A stretch of 64,000 nt of DNA, taken from the NCBI GenBank assembly GCA_021234155.1, contig JAJEKV010000016.1, forward strand, positions 19,293,616-19,357,615. Direction: 5' to 3'. The notes under the pieces were generated by a model. That model saw nothing but the letters and a program-made list of their open reading frames with translations. It had not been told where the DNA came from and searched no databases. Shown here piece after piece: positions 1 to 12,390 of the stretch. Position 1 is the first letter of the stretch; each line of letters starts with the position of its first letter. Origin of the DNA: Isoetes taiwanensis. Lineage: Eukaryota > Streptophyta > Lycopodiopsida > Isoetales > Isoetaceae. The position numbers were made by a program, and so were the translations under genes.

Positions 1-1130
1 GAGAACAAGAGAATGCATTCGAATGGAATCACACTCACCATAGTTCAGCAGACATCGAATGGGATTGAAGGCGGCTCGACGAATGGGATTGAAGGCGCTA
101 GACGGATCTTGGGCTCGATAGTCGATTGTTCTTGGGCCTCGATAGTAGGAATGATCTTGGCCTGATAGTAGGTGGGTGGACATTAGGTGGTAGTAGATTG
201 CCACATATGCGCTTTCTTGAAATTAATAATTAATTGTTATCTTGAAATTGCACTAAAAAGAAAAACACAATTTAAATTTGTAAATGAGCCGGACGGGCGT
301 TAATTAAGGCGGTATAAATTTAAAAAGGACGCCAATTTGAATTTACTTTGTAAATCGGACTAGATTATGAACGATACATATAAGTTTAAACCAAAATCCC
401 GGGCCTCATATTATCCGTGACTTGCGCTTCTATGGCGCCTAGAGGATTCGGCCGCCACCGAGGCCCGGTAGAGGGCGACGTACCAAAGCACAAATCCTAA
501 GCCCGAGGTGGGCGAACAAGCGCCTCCAACAATTGATCCGCTTTTTGTTCAGAATTGATTTCTGTGGTCCTTTTTTGTTAGGTTTTTAGGATGTTTTTCC
601 GTAATAATATAGTTATTATCCAATAAGAAGCATGTGTCTAATGTTTGAGTTCATATGTCCCAAAATGTATGAAAACAAATGCTTAATGTGTACATGTTGG
701 GTTCTCTTTTAATGTCAGATGTGCCGCTTTGAAGCTTGTGTACTTAGTCAACAAAGATTCAAGAGTTAGTTGTGTTTTTATAGTTAGTTGTGTCCTCTTC
801 CGATGAAGATTCAACTCTTTAAGTTGCATTTTTATAGTTAGGAGCATTATTGTTTCCCGAGAAAGCATTTTGATTCGGGCAAAACGCCGGGCGCAGCTTT
901 AATTAGGGCATTACATTAGTTTCTTTATCTTCGTGTCACTTTCTAAGCCAAGCTAAGCTGTGATTTGTTGCATTTTGGCTGGACAAAACGCCACCGCCCC
1001 CCCTGACCCAATAAACTAAATGAACTTGTCGTGGTATTCATTTTCAAATCGGCCCAAACGCCGCTTTTGTTGCATATGTGTCGACAGCATATATTTGAGC
1101 ATTAAAAGATTAACCCATGTGCTGTAATTT
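1..1130. other. Non-coding stretch without recognised gene
   Basis: No convincing gene is seen. A 17-bp phrase (GAATGGGATTGAAGGCG) occurs twice around 57-102. The segment 290-500 and 860-1070 is dotted with GC-rich patches containing CGCC or GGCG in otherwise AT-rich DNA, including one member of the AAATCG-type inverted motif family at about 1046-1068. The short minus-strand open frame at 683-868 is lysine/threonine-rich low-complexity sequence and is not supported as a gene. Confidence 0.5.
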
Positions 1131-3500
1131 CACAGGATCACAAAAGACAATCAAAAGAGGGAGGACCAAGCAAGGCGAGACCTCTACAGCCCAGAAAAAG
1201 CAAAGGACAGATGAAGATGTTACTGTTACAGACCTGCAGCATGTATTGACGTTAGAAGATACATCCGAATAATAAAGGCTCAGGTAGAACCTCCATGTCC
1301 AGAAGAAGATCTTATGGAGGGGTCAGAATGGTATGTGGAGATATTCAAAACTGGTGGGAAGACAGACCTCATATTCATGTCAAGGTTAAGAGAGACCGAT
1401 CAAATGAAGAAGCAGGAATTTTATTACATGGCATGTGACGATTCTTTCAGCCTGCGGCTAGTTGAAGTGGGCCAAAACATAAGAAGAGCCTAAAGAAGAT
1501 CAATCGATGCAAAGGCAGCTCTTTTTAAAGAGATCGCTTTTAAGATCGCATCTATTACGGCCGATAACCTCTTCAAATTTTAATTTAACAAATACGCAGA
1601 CGCTGACTCCTAGAAGAATATGCGCGGGGCTTTACAACCGCTCGACGAGCCATTAGCACGAGGCCCCTGGCAAAGGTCTACTTACGTGCAAAGGAAGGAT
1701 AAGGAAGAAGCTAGCTCTAAAGGCGTGGAAACTATGTGGCGACAAGCAGTGCCTCAAGGACGATGACAAGGCCGCGCTGGAGGCAATGAGCAAACCGGAA
1801 GAAATATGCCGACAAGTATCCATCAGGCCTCAGCCTTCACCCATCCAGTCAACATGGACAGGCTTTTCAGTCCACTAAAGCAATTTATATTAGCAGAAGG
1901 TATGACAAGCAAAGACTTTTGGAGATATTGAACAAGATGATCGAAAATCCAGTAGGTGCCAATGCCCGCAGATGTAGTGCCATACGATACCGTAACAAAA
2001 AGGTAATCATTTGGAGCAAGTCGGAGGACTTCATCGAACCCGCATATACATTTTATGATAATAGATGACCAAAGATTCAATAGAGGCCTTAAGATTCTCA
2101 TCAAGAAGGCAATGTAATACGAATCGGCTTGTTCTATAAGCTTTTATTCTGGCCGTAAACCGCCGGGTCCCCGAGCCGCTCAACAACACTTAATAACCAG
2201 TCAAATAAGCGCGACTTCTAAATGACATGGGAAAACTTTCTTATACAAAAGGTAATTCTCTTTCCTACATTTTTATTTTTCAGATGGTAAATCGGGCCAA
2301 GCGCTGATTTCAGTAGAAGGCAACGCCAGCCGAGCATGCCGCCTCTAAATAGCAAAGGGTTCCCTGATGGTAGACGCTTCGCCAATAAGCAAATCGCTAC
2401 CGCGCGCCGATTATTAGAATACAAATTGCTTACGCCGCGATTTGCCTAGAAATCGAGGAGACATGGTCGCCCTTGAAGATAGCCGCTTCTCCTCAAAGTA
2501 GGGCAATCGCCGATGGCTAAGTTGTATTTCGACATGAAATCGCCGCGCCGATTTGCTTATTTGACGAAACGCCTACCATCCCCAGAACCCTTTTGTTATT
2601 TAGAGAAGGTAATTCGCCGTCCGGCGCTGATTTGCTTCTACTATGAAATCGCTATTGGCGCCGATTTTAAACTAGAAGGATTGTTTGAATTCACGATTAT
2701 GAAGCTAACGGTTATTCCTTGCAGCCCTTTGTAGAGCAACCGGCATGCTCTGAACCAAAGGATTGAATATGGGAAGCCAATGCCGCACTGCATTAAAAGC
2801 CAAAAAGCTAAAGCGCCAATTCAAGTTGCCGGAAAGGACACTTAGTCGCACTATAATACGTGACAAGACCAAGAGCACCGCAACAAAGAAAAAAAAGGAG
2901 ATGAAAAGGGTGACGCCGGGAAGAACCAACTGCGTATCCAAAGGATGCATGCAAGATAGTTTTTGCTTCGCATTCGGGTTTGGGAGAAATGGAATGAATT
3001 CGGACGCCACGTGGAGAAGAAGTTGCCGATTCACAAGGAAGATTTCCTCCCGCTGACACATCAATTTTGATATCCATATAACGTAGATGAGGAAGGCCTG
3101 TGGATTGGAAGATCAAGAACTCATCTCACCCGATAGGTTAATCGAAAGGAAATCCTTTACAAGAAAAACCCCGGCAAAGAAAGGCTATGGAATCATTCAA
3201 GATGCATGCAACGAAATGAAAAAATATTAGAGTGCTCAAGAAGGCAGCTTGGTGAGGAATTACAAAGGCTTACAGGAGAGTGGTCGCTGTTCGAGTTAGG
3301 GACTCATGCAAAAGTATAATGTCTCCAACGACGCACTCCAAAGAAGTATGTATTTTGGTCCAAGGACTTTGTCAAGCGCCAGGTTGAAGAACGCTGCAAA
3401 GATCAAGGGATTCATTCACAAAGTTGCATCCGACTTGAAATGAAAAGTCGCTAAGCAGGAAGCAGTGACCTCGAGACTTAATCCACGCTTTTTATCAAGT
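1131..3500 (+). pseudogene. Unrecognised decayed plus-strand coding region
   Basis: Plus-strand translation repeatedly gives protein-like text interrupted by frameshifts and stops. Examples are a charged stretch at about 1140-1260, one reading EGSEWYVEIFKTGGKTDL near 1317-1370, and one reading GMTSKDFWRYxNKMIENPVG near 1899-1960. Acidic, basic and aromatic residues are mixed as in ordinary globular protein, unlike the opposite strand. I do not recognise the family. A basic segment rich in Lys/Arg follows at 2763-3056. The run could be an old transposon protein or a multi-exon gene fragment. Several AAATCG...CGATTT inverted motifs fall inside it at 2289-2668. Function is not assigned. Confidence 0.3.
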
Positions 3501-5589
3501 CTCCACTGGTTTCAAGTGTGCCTTGCCGGCGGGTGAAGGTCCCCATGATATCACACTCTTCGCGCGGCTTGATAGCCGAGGCACCGTGATGGTCGCTTGA
3601 AGACTATAATACGCTCTTCAACATATGCAAAGGGTTGCACGACGTAAAATGAATTACAATAATCGCCACTATATGTCCCTCCCACATGTCCTATGCATAT
3701 GCTCTAAGCGCTGCAAATGACTTAGAATGTGTGAAAGTCATACGACAAAGCATCCTCATAGATGAAAACAAGGACAGTTGACTTCAAAGACAAAGAAGTA
3801 AAATTTCTCATGTGCTTATTATTATGATAGCCATGATGGATGATAAGGAATATGAAAGGCTTAAGGAAAAAACACAGATGGAGAAAAACTAGCATGGCAA
3901 GTAAGCATCGCTAGATGAACGATAATGCTAAACATCTTCTATCCGAGCAAGAAAACAAGGGAAGGTCACCAAGGTCGCGGGAAGAGTTAGAGGAAGAAGA
4001 GGAAGAAGAGGATGAAAAACGAGGACGACCCAATTCTTGTGGGCCACATTAAGTATGAGCCTTAACTTCACATAAGGGGAAGCTAAACAAGAACGGTTCT
4101 CTATGGACCTTTCCCAAGACTCTCATTGAAGCATTTTGTCCATTGGGAACAACAACTTGTCGAACTTCACGCTGGAGGTTACATCGGTAGAGAAGCTTTG
4201 AAGTTAGCAAGGAAATGTCGAAAAAGTCCGCTCCGATGATCGAGCCAAAAATTTCTTGACCTCTTCTTTGAGAAAGTACTAGAGGAAGCACCTAGGGGAC
4301 CAATCTAGGTAAAAACAAAGCTTCTAGCTCTAAGGCCAAATACCCGCAGATTTGCTTAAGGAACTGGAGAATTTGAGAAAGCTATTTGTTGGCCAAAACA
4401 TGATGGATGAAATCGAAGAGCGTTTTCGTGATCAACATGTACATATCGACATGCCCGTGGAACATCCATGACATTGAAAATATAGATCGATGAAGCTAAC
4501 AAGGATGATGATAATAACAATATTGATGATGAAGGTACTCTAAATCTGAAAACACTAGCCAAAGTTAGCGTGAAGAGTAATGAACTATCAAGCATAGTTC
4601 ACACCGCATTTATCTCAACCGATGTGGTTGGTGCTTCTATCGAATCGAGACAACTCGCATTAAGGACGAATCCGAAACCGGGGAATGAAGAAGAAGAAAG
4701 GTATCGTAACAATCTTCCTTTTTTTGATATCCATGCATTTTTCAAACTACAAGCATATAGAAATCGCGCCTGACGCGATTTAGAGTTACCTAGAGATCAT
4801 ATTTTTAAATTATGTTGACATGCATCATTCTTGAAGTGTTGTTTCAATCAGTCACAGTCATTGAATCCGCCGCCCTATCATCCTCAAGATTTTGACAAAG
4901 ATGACTTCCTGCTTCGTTTTGTTAGTGTCTTGCATGAAATAGCTTCAGGAAAAACGGTCGAAGAGATACAAACACTATACCCGCAACTTGATCAAACAGG
5001 GGAAATAGACAGGGACCTTGAGAAAATCGTTCTAGAAAGAGAACTTTTTTGATATATATGTATACAGGAAATACACTTTCCAAAAAGTTTTGAATATGAA
5101 ATATAGGTTTTGAATATATATTGTGTTCTTATAGCACCATTATTGGTTCTGTGTACGTATTGTTTTTTTATATTATGTGTATGGTTTGCTATACTTGCAA
5201 TAATTTGTATGTATATACCGTCAATAATTTAGGTGTGTATAAATAGGTATGCATGAAATTGGCAAACCATCGGGCTTCGCCTCCTCGCTTTGTTATTATG
5301 GCATTATTCTATTACCCCGCAAGATGTACCATGCGACTCTCTCAGTGCCGTGAGCTAGAAATAGAACTTCGGATCGCTTGATGTCGCTATGAATCCCGGC
5401 CCGGCTTATCCTAATACCTTTGATGTTGTAATCCATCTTATATGGAATCCGTGAGCATGGTTTGTTCATGATCGACAGATCTCAAAGACGCCGCAGTACC
5501 GAACACGATGAATCGGATTAGTTTTTTAAGTTTATGTTCTATTATAATGCGCTTGTTTATGTTAGCGCAAATCGCGCCACGCCGATTTG
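2289..5589. repeat. Dispersed AAATCG(n)CGATTT quasi-palindromes
   Basis: A family of 18-24-bp inverted motifs with arms (C)AAATCG / CGATTT(G) around a GC-rich core. Members are seen at about 2289-2310, 2390-2413, 2422-2444, 2537-2554, 2611-2633, 2646-2667, 4761-4781 and 5568-5589, with a weaker one at 1046-1068. The best are 4761-4781 (two perfect 8-base arms, AAATCGCG and CGCGATTT, around a 5-base loop) and 5568-5589 (perfect 7-base arms). Spacer length varies, so these are not simple copies of one tandem unit. I did not notice the motif elsewhere in the window. Confidence 0.6.
4570..5052 (+). CDS. Possible exons of an unrecognised protein (C-terminal end)
   Basis: Two neighbouring plus-strand open segments, 4570-4773 and 4831-5052, read like real protein. 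The second encodes about 73 residues that are acidic and helical toward the end (for example SGKTVEEIQTLYPQLDQTGE, then DRDLEKIVLERELF) and stops at 5050-5052. It is followed by AT-rich DNA resembling a 3' flank. It is in the same orientation as the coding traces upstream, so it may be the C-terminus of the same lost gene. The ATG at 4831 need not be the true start, because the segment could be an exon. No family recognised. Confidence 0.3.
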
Positions 5590-6059
5590 AACCACGGTAA
5601 AATCTCTCTTTTGTAGCAACTTGCTTGTCAAGTATTTATTCGTAGCATTACAATTTCAATGTTTAGATTTCGTTGTCGCCCCGGAATGTGCGAATTAATA
5701 AGCACTTTCCTCGCTTTTTCTATTGCCAACATTCTCGCCATAATATGGGTCATTTGCATCGAATATTTGAATGCCTTTGCAATTTAACATAAAATGCATC
5801 TTCCTAGTCCGAAATGAACACACGCTGCAAAACTGCGGGTTAATTCAATATAATGGTCAATAAAATGCTTATACGGGCATGATTTTGGAATAGACATAAT
5901 CCCAATTTAATTGAATGATGGTTTAATGTCTCAGCGTAAGCACAATAGTTACCGAGATGCTCGCACTTGGGGTAAGAAACTATATAATAAGTTTATATTT
6001 TGTGAGACATTAGTTTGACAAGAAAAAAAGTGTCCGTAGTCATGTTCCCCGGCCATCAA
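5053..6059. other. AT-rich intergenic stretch
   Basis: No gene recognised. A TATA/GTATGT-rich portion (5050-5250) is followed by mixed sequence holding one AAATCG-type inverted motif at 5568-5589. Nothing else is supported. Confidence 0.4.
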
Positions 6060-6491
6060 AGACTTTGGTTCTTTCTTGAAAGATTAATTCAATCAAATGT
6101 TTTCACCTTAGTATTAAGAAATATTGAAATGTGTCGGCTTTGAACCACTTAGCTCTATTGTGATATATGTGTTAGAAACAAGAACTTTTAAGCATGAACA
6201 CAAACCCATATATGGAATTATTCGATAGATATCTTGTGTTTAGTACCATTGGGATCTTGTCAGCAGCACTTTGGGTTCTTTTTAGAAGATCAATTAAATC
6301 TTGAATGTTTTTCACCCTAGCACTAAGAAAAATTGGAAATGCCCATACTATTTTACTTTATGAGGAAAGCAATTAAATAATATTTGTTTCAAGAACAATA
6401 TAACTGCCTCTCGATTGCTTCCATTCGAACCACCTAGCTCTATTGGGGTATATCCTGTTAGAAACAAGAACTTTTAAGCATGAACACAAAC
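6060..6491. repeat. Diverged local tandem duplication
   Basis: Two diverged copies of one segment lie side by side. Copy 1 is about 6060-6208 and copy 2 about 6266-6491. Shared landmarks, in order, are CTTTGG(G)TTCTTT, TTTTCACC(T/C)TAG, a CTAGCTCTATTG block and a nearly identical 3' end reading TTAGAAACAAGAACTTTTAA then GCATGAACACAAACC. Copy 2 carries about 80 extra bases in its middle. No coding capacity is evident. Confidence 0.75.
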
Positions 6492-6710
6492 CTTACAAAC
6501 TAAAACAACTATACAATAATCCTAGAAGTGCAAAAAAGATGTACTCTTTAGTGATGTACACTTAAATGTTGCCGCTTCACAATGTATCATATTGTACAAG
6601 TAAGATGAAGTTTATAACTATACTAAACAAGTAATCTTCAACAAGTTTGGCAAAAGATGAATTTTATCGCCATACCAAACAAAATGTATTATTTTATCAC
6701 CATACCGCAT

Positions 6711-6844
6711 AACAAAACATTCCCTAACAAGTTTGGCTTTGTCTGTACCACAAAACATAGCTCCCTAACAAGTTTGGCTTTGTCTGTACCACAAAAACAT
6801 AGCTCCCTAACAAGTTTGGCTTTGCCTATCCCACAACCTTCTGG
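6711..6844. repeat. 41-42-bp tandem repeat, three copies
   Basis: Units start at 6721, 6762 and 6804. Each begins TCCCTAACAAGTTTGGCTTT; the first two continue through GTCTGTACCACAAAA and CATAGC. The third unit is diverged after its first 25 bases. The open frames read across this region in both directions (6657-6893 and 6689-6871) simply reflect the repeat and are not supported as genes. Confidence 0.85.
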
Positions 6845-8100
6845 TGTGTCTTTTGCTAGTTTTTTTCTCACGTATCAAGGCTTTAACTCATAGAATAAAG
6901 CCCATTTAGAAATCTTCTATCGATGGCTTGCCACCTGGGACAATGTAAAAGCAAAATAATCGAGAGAGAAGTTTCAAACTCGGGAGACGATATTGCCATT
7001 TAAGATTTTCCAGATAAATTTATAAAGTAGCACCTTACGATAAACTATCATCCCTAAACCTCCATGAGCCTTTAGGCAAGATACACTTGATGCAATTTTG
7101 ACGCCGGATACACCTCTTTATTGCCTTTCCAAACAAAATTTTTGATTAGCATAGTTCTTCTATCTTGTCAAATGGGCCAGCATGACCGAAGCTCCTTACA
7201 TATGCTACTACCATCCTCCCCGCTATAGATAACTTCGCTACCTTCCACCAGTTAAATTCCTTGTTTAGTCCTAAATGACATGATATCAAACGATCACTTT
7301 TACAAAATGTACTATTTCTTCCTACACAATGTGTTCTGCAATTGTTATATGCAATTGTTATAGTAGATGCCAATCACATGAGAATCACATTACTTGAGGT
7401 GCTATAAATAAACCTATTAAAGTTGTTACATATTGATTATGATAACTATAGATGCCAATCACATGTACCTATATAAATTTCATGTTAGCTGCAAAAAAGG
7501 TTCTTATATTTAGTCCAGATTTTTGGGTTGCCCCTAGGGGGCAAACCCTTGTTTATGGGAAGTTTTTATATCCTAGGGTATATGCTAGAATATACCTAGG
7601 GATATGCCGCGGATCGCTAAAAACCTACTCTTACCTCGTGAAATGTTAGGTCGCCATTGTTGATGTGCTACCGTGGAACCGGTTAACCGCACCGCCATCG
7701 AATATTAGGGTTTCCTTCCGCCATAACCAATTTCAAGCATTTCTCACAATGCGCTAGGGGTTTTCTTTTCGCCATAGCCAATAGCCAATTTCGTGGAGCA
7801 TTTCAAGCATATGCGCGATGTGAGGTGGAAGGATGGAGTTTGCGCTTGGAAGAAAGCGAAAAGCTCATAAAGTAAAAAATGAAGTCCGCCGTAAACCATA
7901 GGCGAAAAGCTCGCTTTTAGTGGAAGCCCGGTGCGCGCTGGCTTGTCACTTAATTTCTCCCCAAAAAACCACCGATGTTGCTCATATTTCTTTGCCCCGA
8001 TGAATCGTAAAATGGTGCAAATGTCCTGTAGATTTCTCAAATAAGACCGATCTAAGAAATATATCATATTCTATTACAACTTTTAAGAGTACCCGATGAG
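6845..8100. other. Non-coding stretch with two CCTAGG-centred inverted repeats
   Basis: No gene recognised. Features visible are a repeated phrase TAGATGCCAATCACATG near 7364 and 7451, and two neighbouring inverted repeats centred on CCTAGG at 7525-7548 and 7572-7600. Minus-strand frames at 7744-8067 and 7982-8215 overlap each other and show no recognisable domain. Confidence 0.4.
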
Positions 8101-8150
8101 ATCTGTTTGTTGTCCATGTCTCAAAAATTTTAAAGTAAAATTGCCGATAT

Positions 8151-8455
8151 TTGCTTTGTTTTGCGGCGCCAAGCAAGGAAGATGAGAGCTTGCAATTTGT
8201 TTTGTCCGATGCCACACTTTTAGGTCTTGCAAAAGTTTTTCCTTTGATTATGAGTCAATTCCTCGTTACGCCGAAAAAGACACGTGAAATAAATGGCGCT
8301 ATATTTGGATCACATTGGCAAATCTTTAAAGGTGTTGAAGCAAGATCCGATGATGTTGCTAACAAAATTTTGATGATGGAGGTGATGTATTATCCGAAAA
8401 GCCCTGTGATCCGGCAAGAAAATTGATCCAAGAAAGAAAGTTCACCAAATACCGA
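8151..8455 (+). CDS. Possible exon, unrecognised
   Basis: A plus-strand open segment of about 91 residues reads as plausible globular protein (for example KEDESLQFVLSDATLLGLAK, and later KGVEARSDDVANKILMMEVM). After the stop at 8424-8426 the same frame continues in a charged Lys/Ser stretch. I do not recognise a family, and no partner exon was identified with confidence. The first residues may be intronic, since the ATG at 8151 lies in a low-complexity part. It may equally be a fragment of a mobile element. Confidence 0.25.
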
Positions 8456-11400
8456 AAAGTCCAGCCCTGATTATTCACTTCTGCTGAGGTTTGTCAAGAA
8501 GTTTTCTTTGTAAGGGTCATGTCTACCGTAACCCGCAGATCTATGTCGGGTGATGGCCACTTTCGGCTATTGTGACCGTAAAAAGATTGAATGGTAAGGT
8601 ACTTTTTAATCAACTTTTTATGTAGGTTTGATGTATGCGATGGATAAATTCAGCTTTATGGAAAGATATGCGTGATAAAGTTCAAGTTTATTACTTTGAC
8701 TAGACCAATTTTGTATACATGAGTTCCCAATCGCTCGCTATAATATGATCTTAAGTGTTAAAATATCATATTTTTCTTTCTCCATGCTTTGGTTAGTAGT
8801 CTTATATACCGACATATTCTTTGTTAGACAAGGCAAAAGAGAATGAACAGCATTTAAGTGAAAATTTCACCATACCCGCAGCCTTCAATGGGTGTGTTTG
8901 ATAGCCTTTACAAAGAATATGTCGCAGATTCCAATTTATGACAAAATCCTCGCGGCTCTCCCCCGAAAAAAATAACAGGCACACTAGAGGCATTAGCATG
9001 CCGCAAAGAATGGGTGGTGATTATAACCGTTTCTAGCCATGGTTGTGACTGCAATAACCGAAAAATAAAAGACTTAATTCTAGCAATCATGATCCAAAGC
9101 ATCCGACATCGTGGTTCGCTTTTGCCTCAATACATTCTCATGGGCATAGCTTCAGCTTTTGTAAGCATTGGACAGATAGAGTTTTCTATGACCAGCACCT
9201 CGATTCTATGCAGAGCCTTGATCTCGTGATTATTCCTAGCAAATATGGGAGTTGGGCATTTCTTGAGTAGCATTCTCATAAGTTTGGCTAATCAATGCTC
9301 AAAAGGGGCACCCTTTGATTTCGATAGGATAGATAATGGCAGTTGGATCCGGCATCGATTATTGGCCCGCTTGATTGGGTTGGATGTGTTTGGCTACATT
9401 CTCGCTGAGCCGGTGGTATACATACAAGAGGATATTCTATAAATATGGCCGCTTTTAGCATATGGTTTTCTTTCATGTACATTAAATTTTTCCCCACACT
9501 TACAAGTGTAACGGATCTTTATGCCAAAAAATGTAAAGTTTCAAAGGTTAAAGGTAAAAAATATGTTTAATGGCAAAGATTGAATTCATTGTATTTTTGT
9601 AGAAGAACTAATGCACCTATCATCTAGACTACTATTTCAAGTATGGTTTTCAAGGATTGGCCTTTTAAAACATTCCACCTCGAGTATAAACTAATTAGGC
9701 TCTACAAGACCACCCCAATTCCTTTGGAGCACACACCCTAACACAATCATGCATAGGAGAGTGGACGAAATCCTTCATAATCTTGAGTTATGGTTGTAGC
9801 TCCGACTAATGCAAGGACAATGGTGCTATGTACTCAAATCAATCAAACATCAAGAGGGGCTTAGGGCTTAAGAATCGACGAGTAAAAGAAAAAACTCAAA
9901 AAGACCTTCGCCAAAGCTATCCATGAAGACTCTTTATCTAATTAAAATGAAGCTTTATTAAGGAATTCAAAAATGCTTTACAAAAGAATGAATTTATGAC
10001 CAAATTTCTTCGTAATCGCATTCCAGAGATTACATGGCATGTACCAAAATATAGGATCTAGGTCATTGAACACGACTGGTCAAACGCTGATGTTGTTCTA
10101 TTTTTTATGGTTAGAAGGCATTGGAGCCTTCAAATATTCCTAGACCTTGAAGGCTCATTTTCTTTTTAGCTCTTTTTTATGTTGGCTTGCTTTTTGAAAG
10201 GTCGAGCAAAAAAGACGCCCCCTGACTTTTAACGCTGTTTTAAGTTACAAGCATAATATTATGACTACAATTGCTAAGAGTCATTACTTGCAGCTTTTAA
10301 TAAATTGCATGTAAATATATATCCACAAGTCTTGGTACTCCTTAATCATTCCATTAAAGTAGGGACAACCATGTAAATAGCCAACCATGTAAATAGCCAT
10401 ATTCTACTTTTCTTGATTGGTTACAACTCTAGATGAGCAATACAACTCATGGCCTCGCATTAATGTGTTAACAAAACCTACATAATAATCACTACATGAT
10501 AAAGCAACATATTACAAACCATCTCAATGAATGGCAACTTTACTAATAAAGACAAACACTATTGCCCTTGCATTCATTCAAATGCAAAAGAATGAAATAG
10601 AACCCACATTAAATCACACTTTTGAAGCAACGGAGGGCAACCCCTCCGTGGCTAAAAGACCTTGTTCAAATTGGCTACTTTATGATAGAAAGATCATGGG
10701 TAAACTTCACAGCATAGTATATATGCCCCTTCATCTTTTATTTGTGTTGAATTTAGAATTCCATCTTTTATTTGTTTCGGGTGGCTCAACCATCTTCAAT
10801 TTGTGTTGGATAACCTCTTTTTCTATCGTGAGAAATTATATGCAAGGCCTTGAGAGCCTCATATCTAGATGTAGTTGTCTTAATTCTCTAGATGTAGTTG
10901 CTGATATGAAGTAATGTACATTACTTTTTCATTTGGAAACCTAAGGTTTGGACTTGAAAGTTGAACACAATAGCCCTTGATAGTATGATGGGATGGAGAC
11001 ATTATACAGGAGAACGAGATCTATGACCTAGCACATAAAAAGGCACATTATTTTCTCTTCACTAAAAAGAGGAGTGAAAATGAAAGCAAAGGAAGCATCA
11101 TAAAAACCATGTAGTAAATACCATGTCTCCCATTTAATATGATAGTCTTGTTTCATAAGGCCCATATCTCCCAATAATAATCTCCTTTCTTCAACAAGAA
11201 ATATGAGGCTATGTGCAAGTGCATAGTGCATTTTGTACAGTTACAGATACTTTAATCAACTGTTTTGTCTTCGATCAAGAGGTGCCTTTGAATAGCTACC
11301 CATTGAATATCATATAAAATATATTTCTCTATTTTTCATGTTTATTTGATTCTCAAGTATCTTTCTTATGCTCCCAAAAGGTCTTATGTTGCATATCAAC

Positions 11401-11740
11401 TCAAATAATAGAATATATCAGATCGTATTCCCTCATCCAAATATCATCCAAATAAGGATAATTCTATGGAGGTTGGCTTTAAAATGTTGAATCAACCACA
11501 AACCCGATTTTAGCAATATTTGGTCACAAAGTGTCATCCTGTTTCGAGGTTCTCAGATCCACAAATTCTGCATTTGTTTGCAGAGAGCTCGATATGGCCC
11601 CCTCAACATGGTTCTGTAAAATATGGATCGAAGATGGCTGATTTCTAAAAAATATGAGAGATCCCGCATGTGTGGTTTTAACAAAAAACTGTGCTCTTTA
11701 AAGTTGTTCTAATCCTAAAAACTCCAGCCTTAGCCTCTTT
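8456..11740. other. Intergenic stretch without supported genes
   Basis: Short overlapping frames on both strands (8802-9102 minus, 9014-9442 plus, 10531-10914 plus, 11028-11231 minus) were examined. None shows a recognisable domain or a consistent neighbouring frame. The 127-residue frame at 10531-10914 is uncharged and hydrophobic in its centre and reads like chance. The sequence is AT-rich, consistent with old decayed repeat DNA. Confidence 0.4.
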
Positions 11741-11744
11741 CTGA

Positions 11745-12390
11745 ATTGGGATTTACAGTCAAGACATGTTTAAACTCCTGATACGCCTCATCCTTCATCT
11801 TCAATCTCTCATAACACAACCCTAAAAGCTCATGAACCCTAATATTTTCATCATTCAATTTGATGCATTCGTGCAAATCCTCTTATAGCAGCTTTGGCAC
11901 CCCTTTACCCTTAGAAGAAGAGAAAAATGTAAAGCAGCCCGCTTTAAAAGAGCATCTGCTTTCTCTGAATCCGACAAATATCTACAAGCAGGGGAGAAAG
12001 GGCTATGGTAAATACCTTTATGGCAGAACTGATTGACTCTAAATGCTCCAAAGCCAGGGCCTTTGACAATGAGGGAAGCGGCATCTCGAGAATCCAAATT
12101 TATTGCTTGATCTGCTTGATAACAGCATCACGGGCGAGGCTGCGGCTTTGTTGACGGAACTGGTAGATCGGGCTCTAGCTAGAGCTGTGCTGCGGGGTGT
12201 GAAATGGCGCTGTGTTTGGGTGTGGAGCTTGCGCCTTGAAGCTGAGAAATAGGACATCCGGCGCCCTAACATCTGCATCGCCCATACCAGACCTAATGAG
12301 AAGAGTACCATAGTTGCCACTGCCGCCATCTCCAGGCCCCCAGCCGCCATCGCCAAAACGCAGAGCTTTGATGCCCCCCTGCCATTCCAT
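11745..12390 (-). pseudogene. TPR (tetratricopeptide-like) protein fragment
   Basis: With small frame corrections the minus strand encodes a protein with a single predicted membrane segment near its start (MAAVATMVLFSLGLVWAMQM) and a following basic stretch. It then has a helical repeat region: DSRDAASLIVK, SDSEKADALLKRA, an IEDLHECIKL-like helix, and RVHELLGLCYERLKMKDEAY ahead of QEFKHVLTVNPNSE. The last part has the spacing and residues of a TPR helix pair (Leu-Gly-x-x-Tyr, then Ala-Tyr, then NP), so the product is probably a protein-interaction scaffold; a membrane-anchored organelle protein is possible. An ATG lies at 12390. At least three frameshifts are needed between 11755 and 12130, so this copy is broken or badly sequenced. 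It stops in a GGC-TAA context near 11744. Downstream exons were not identified. The TPR call is fairly secure; the gene's identity is not. Confidence 0.6.

Noticed and set aside
10531-10914. 127-codon plus-strand frame
   Set aside because: No domain, no supporting neighbour exon and composition typical of random AT-rich sequence.
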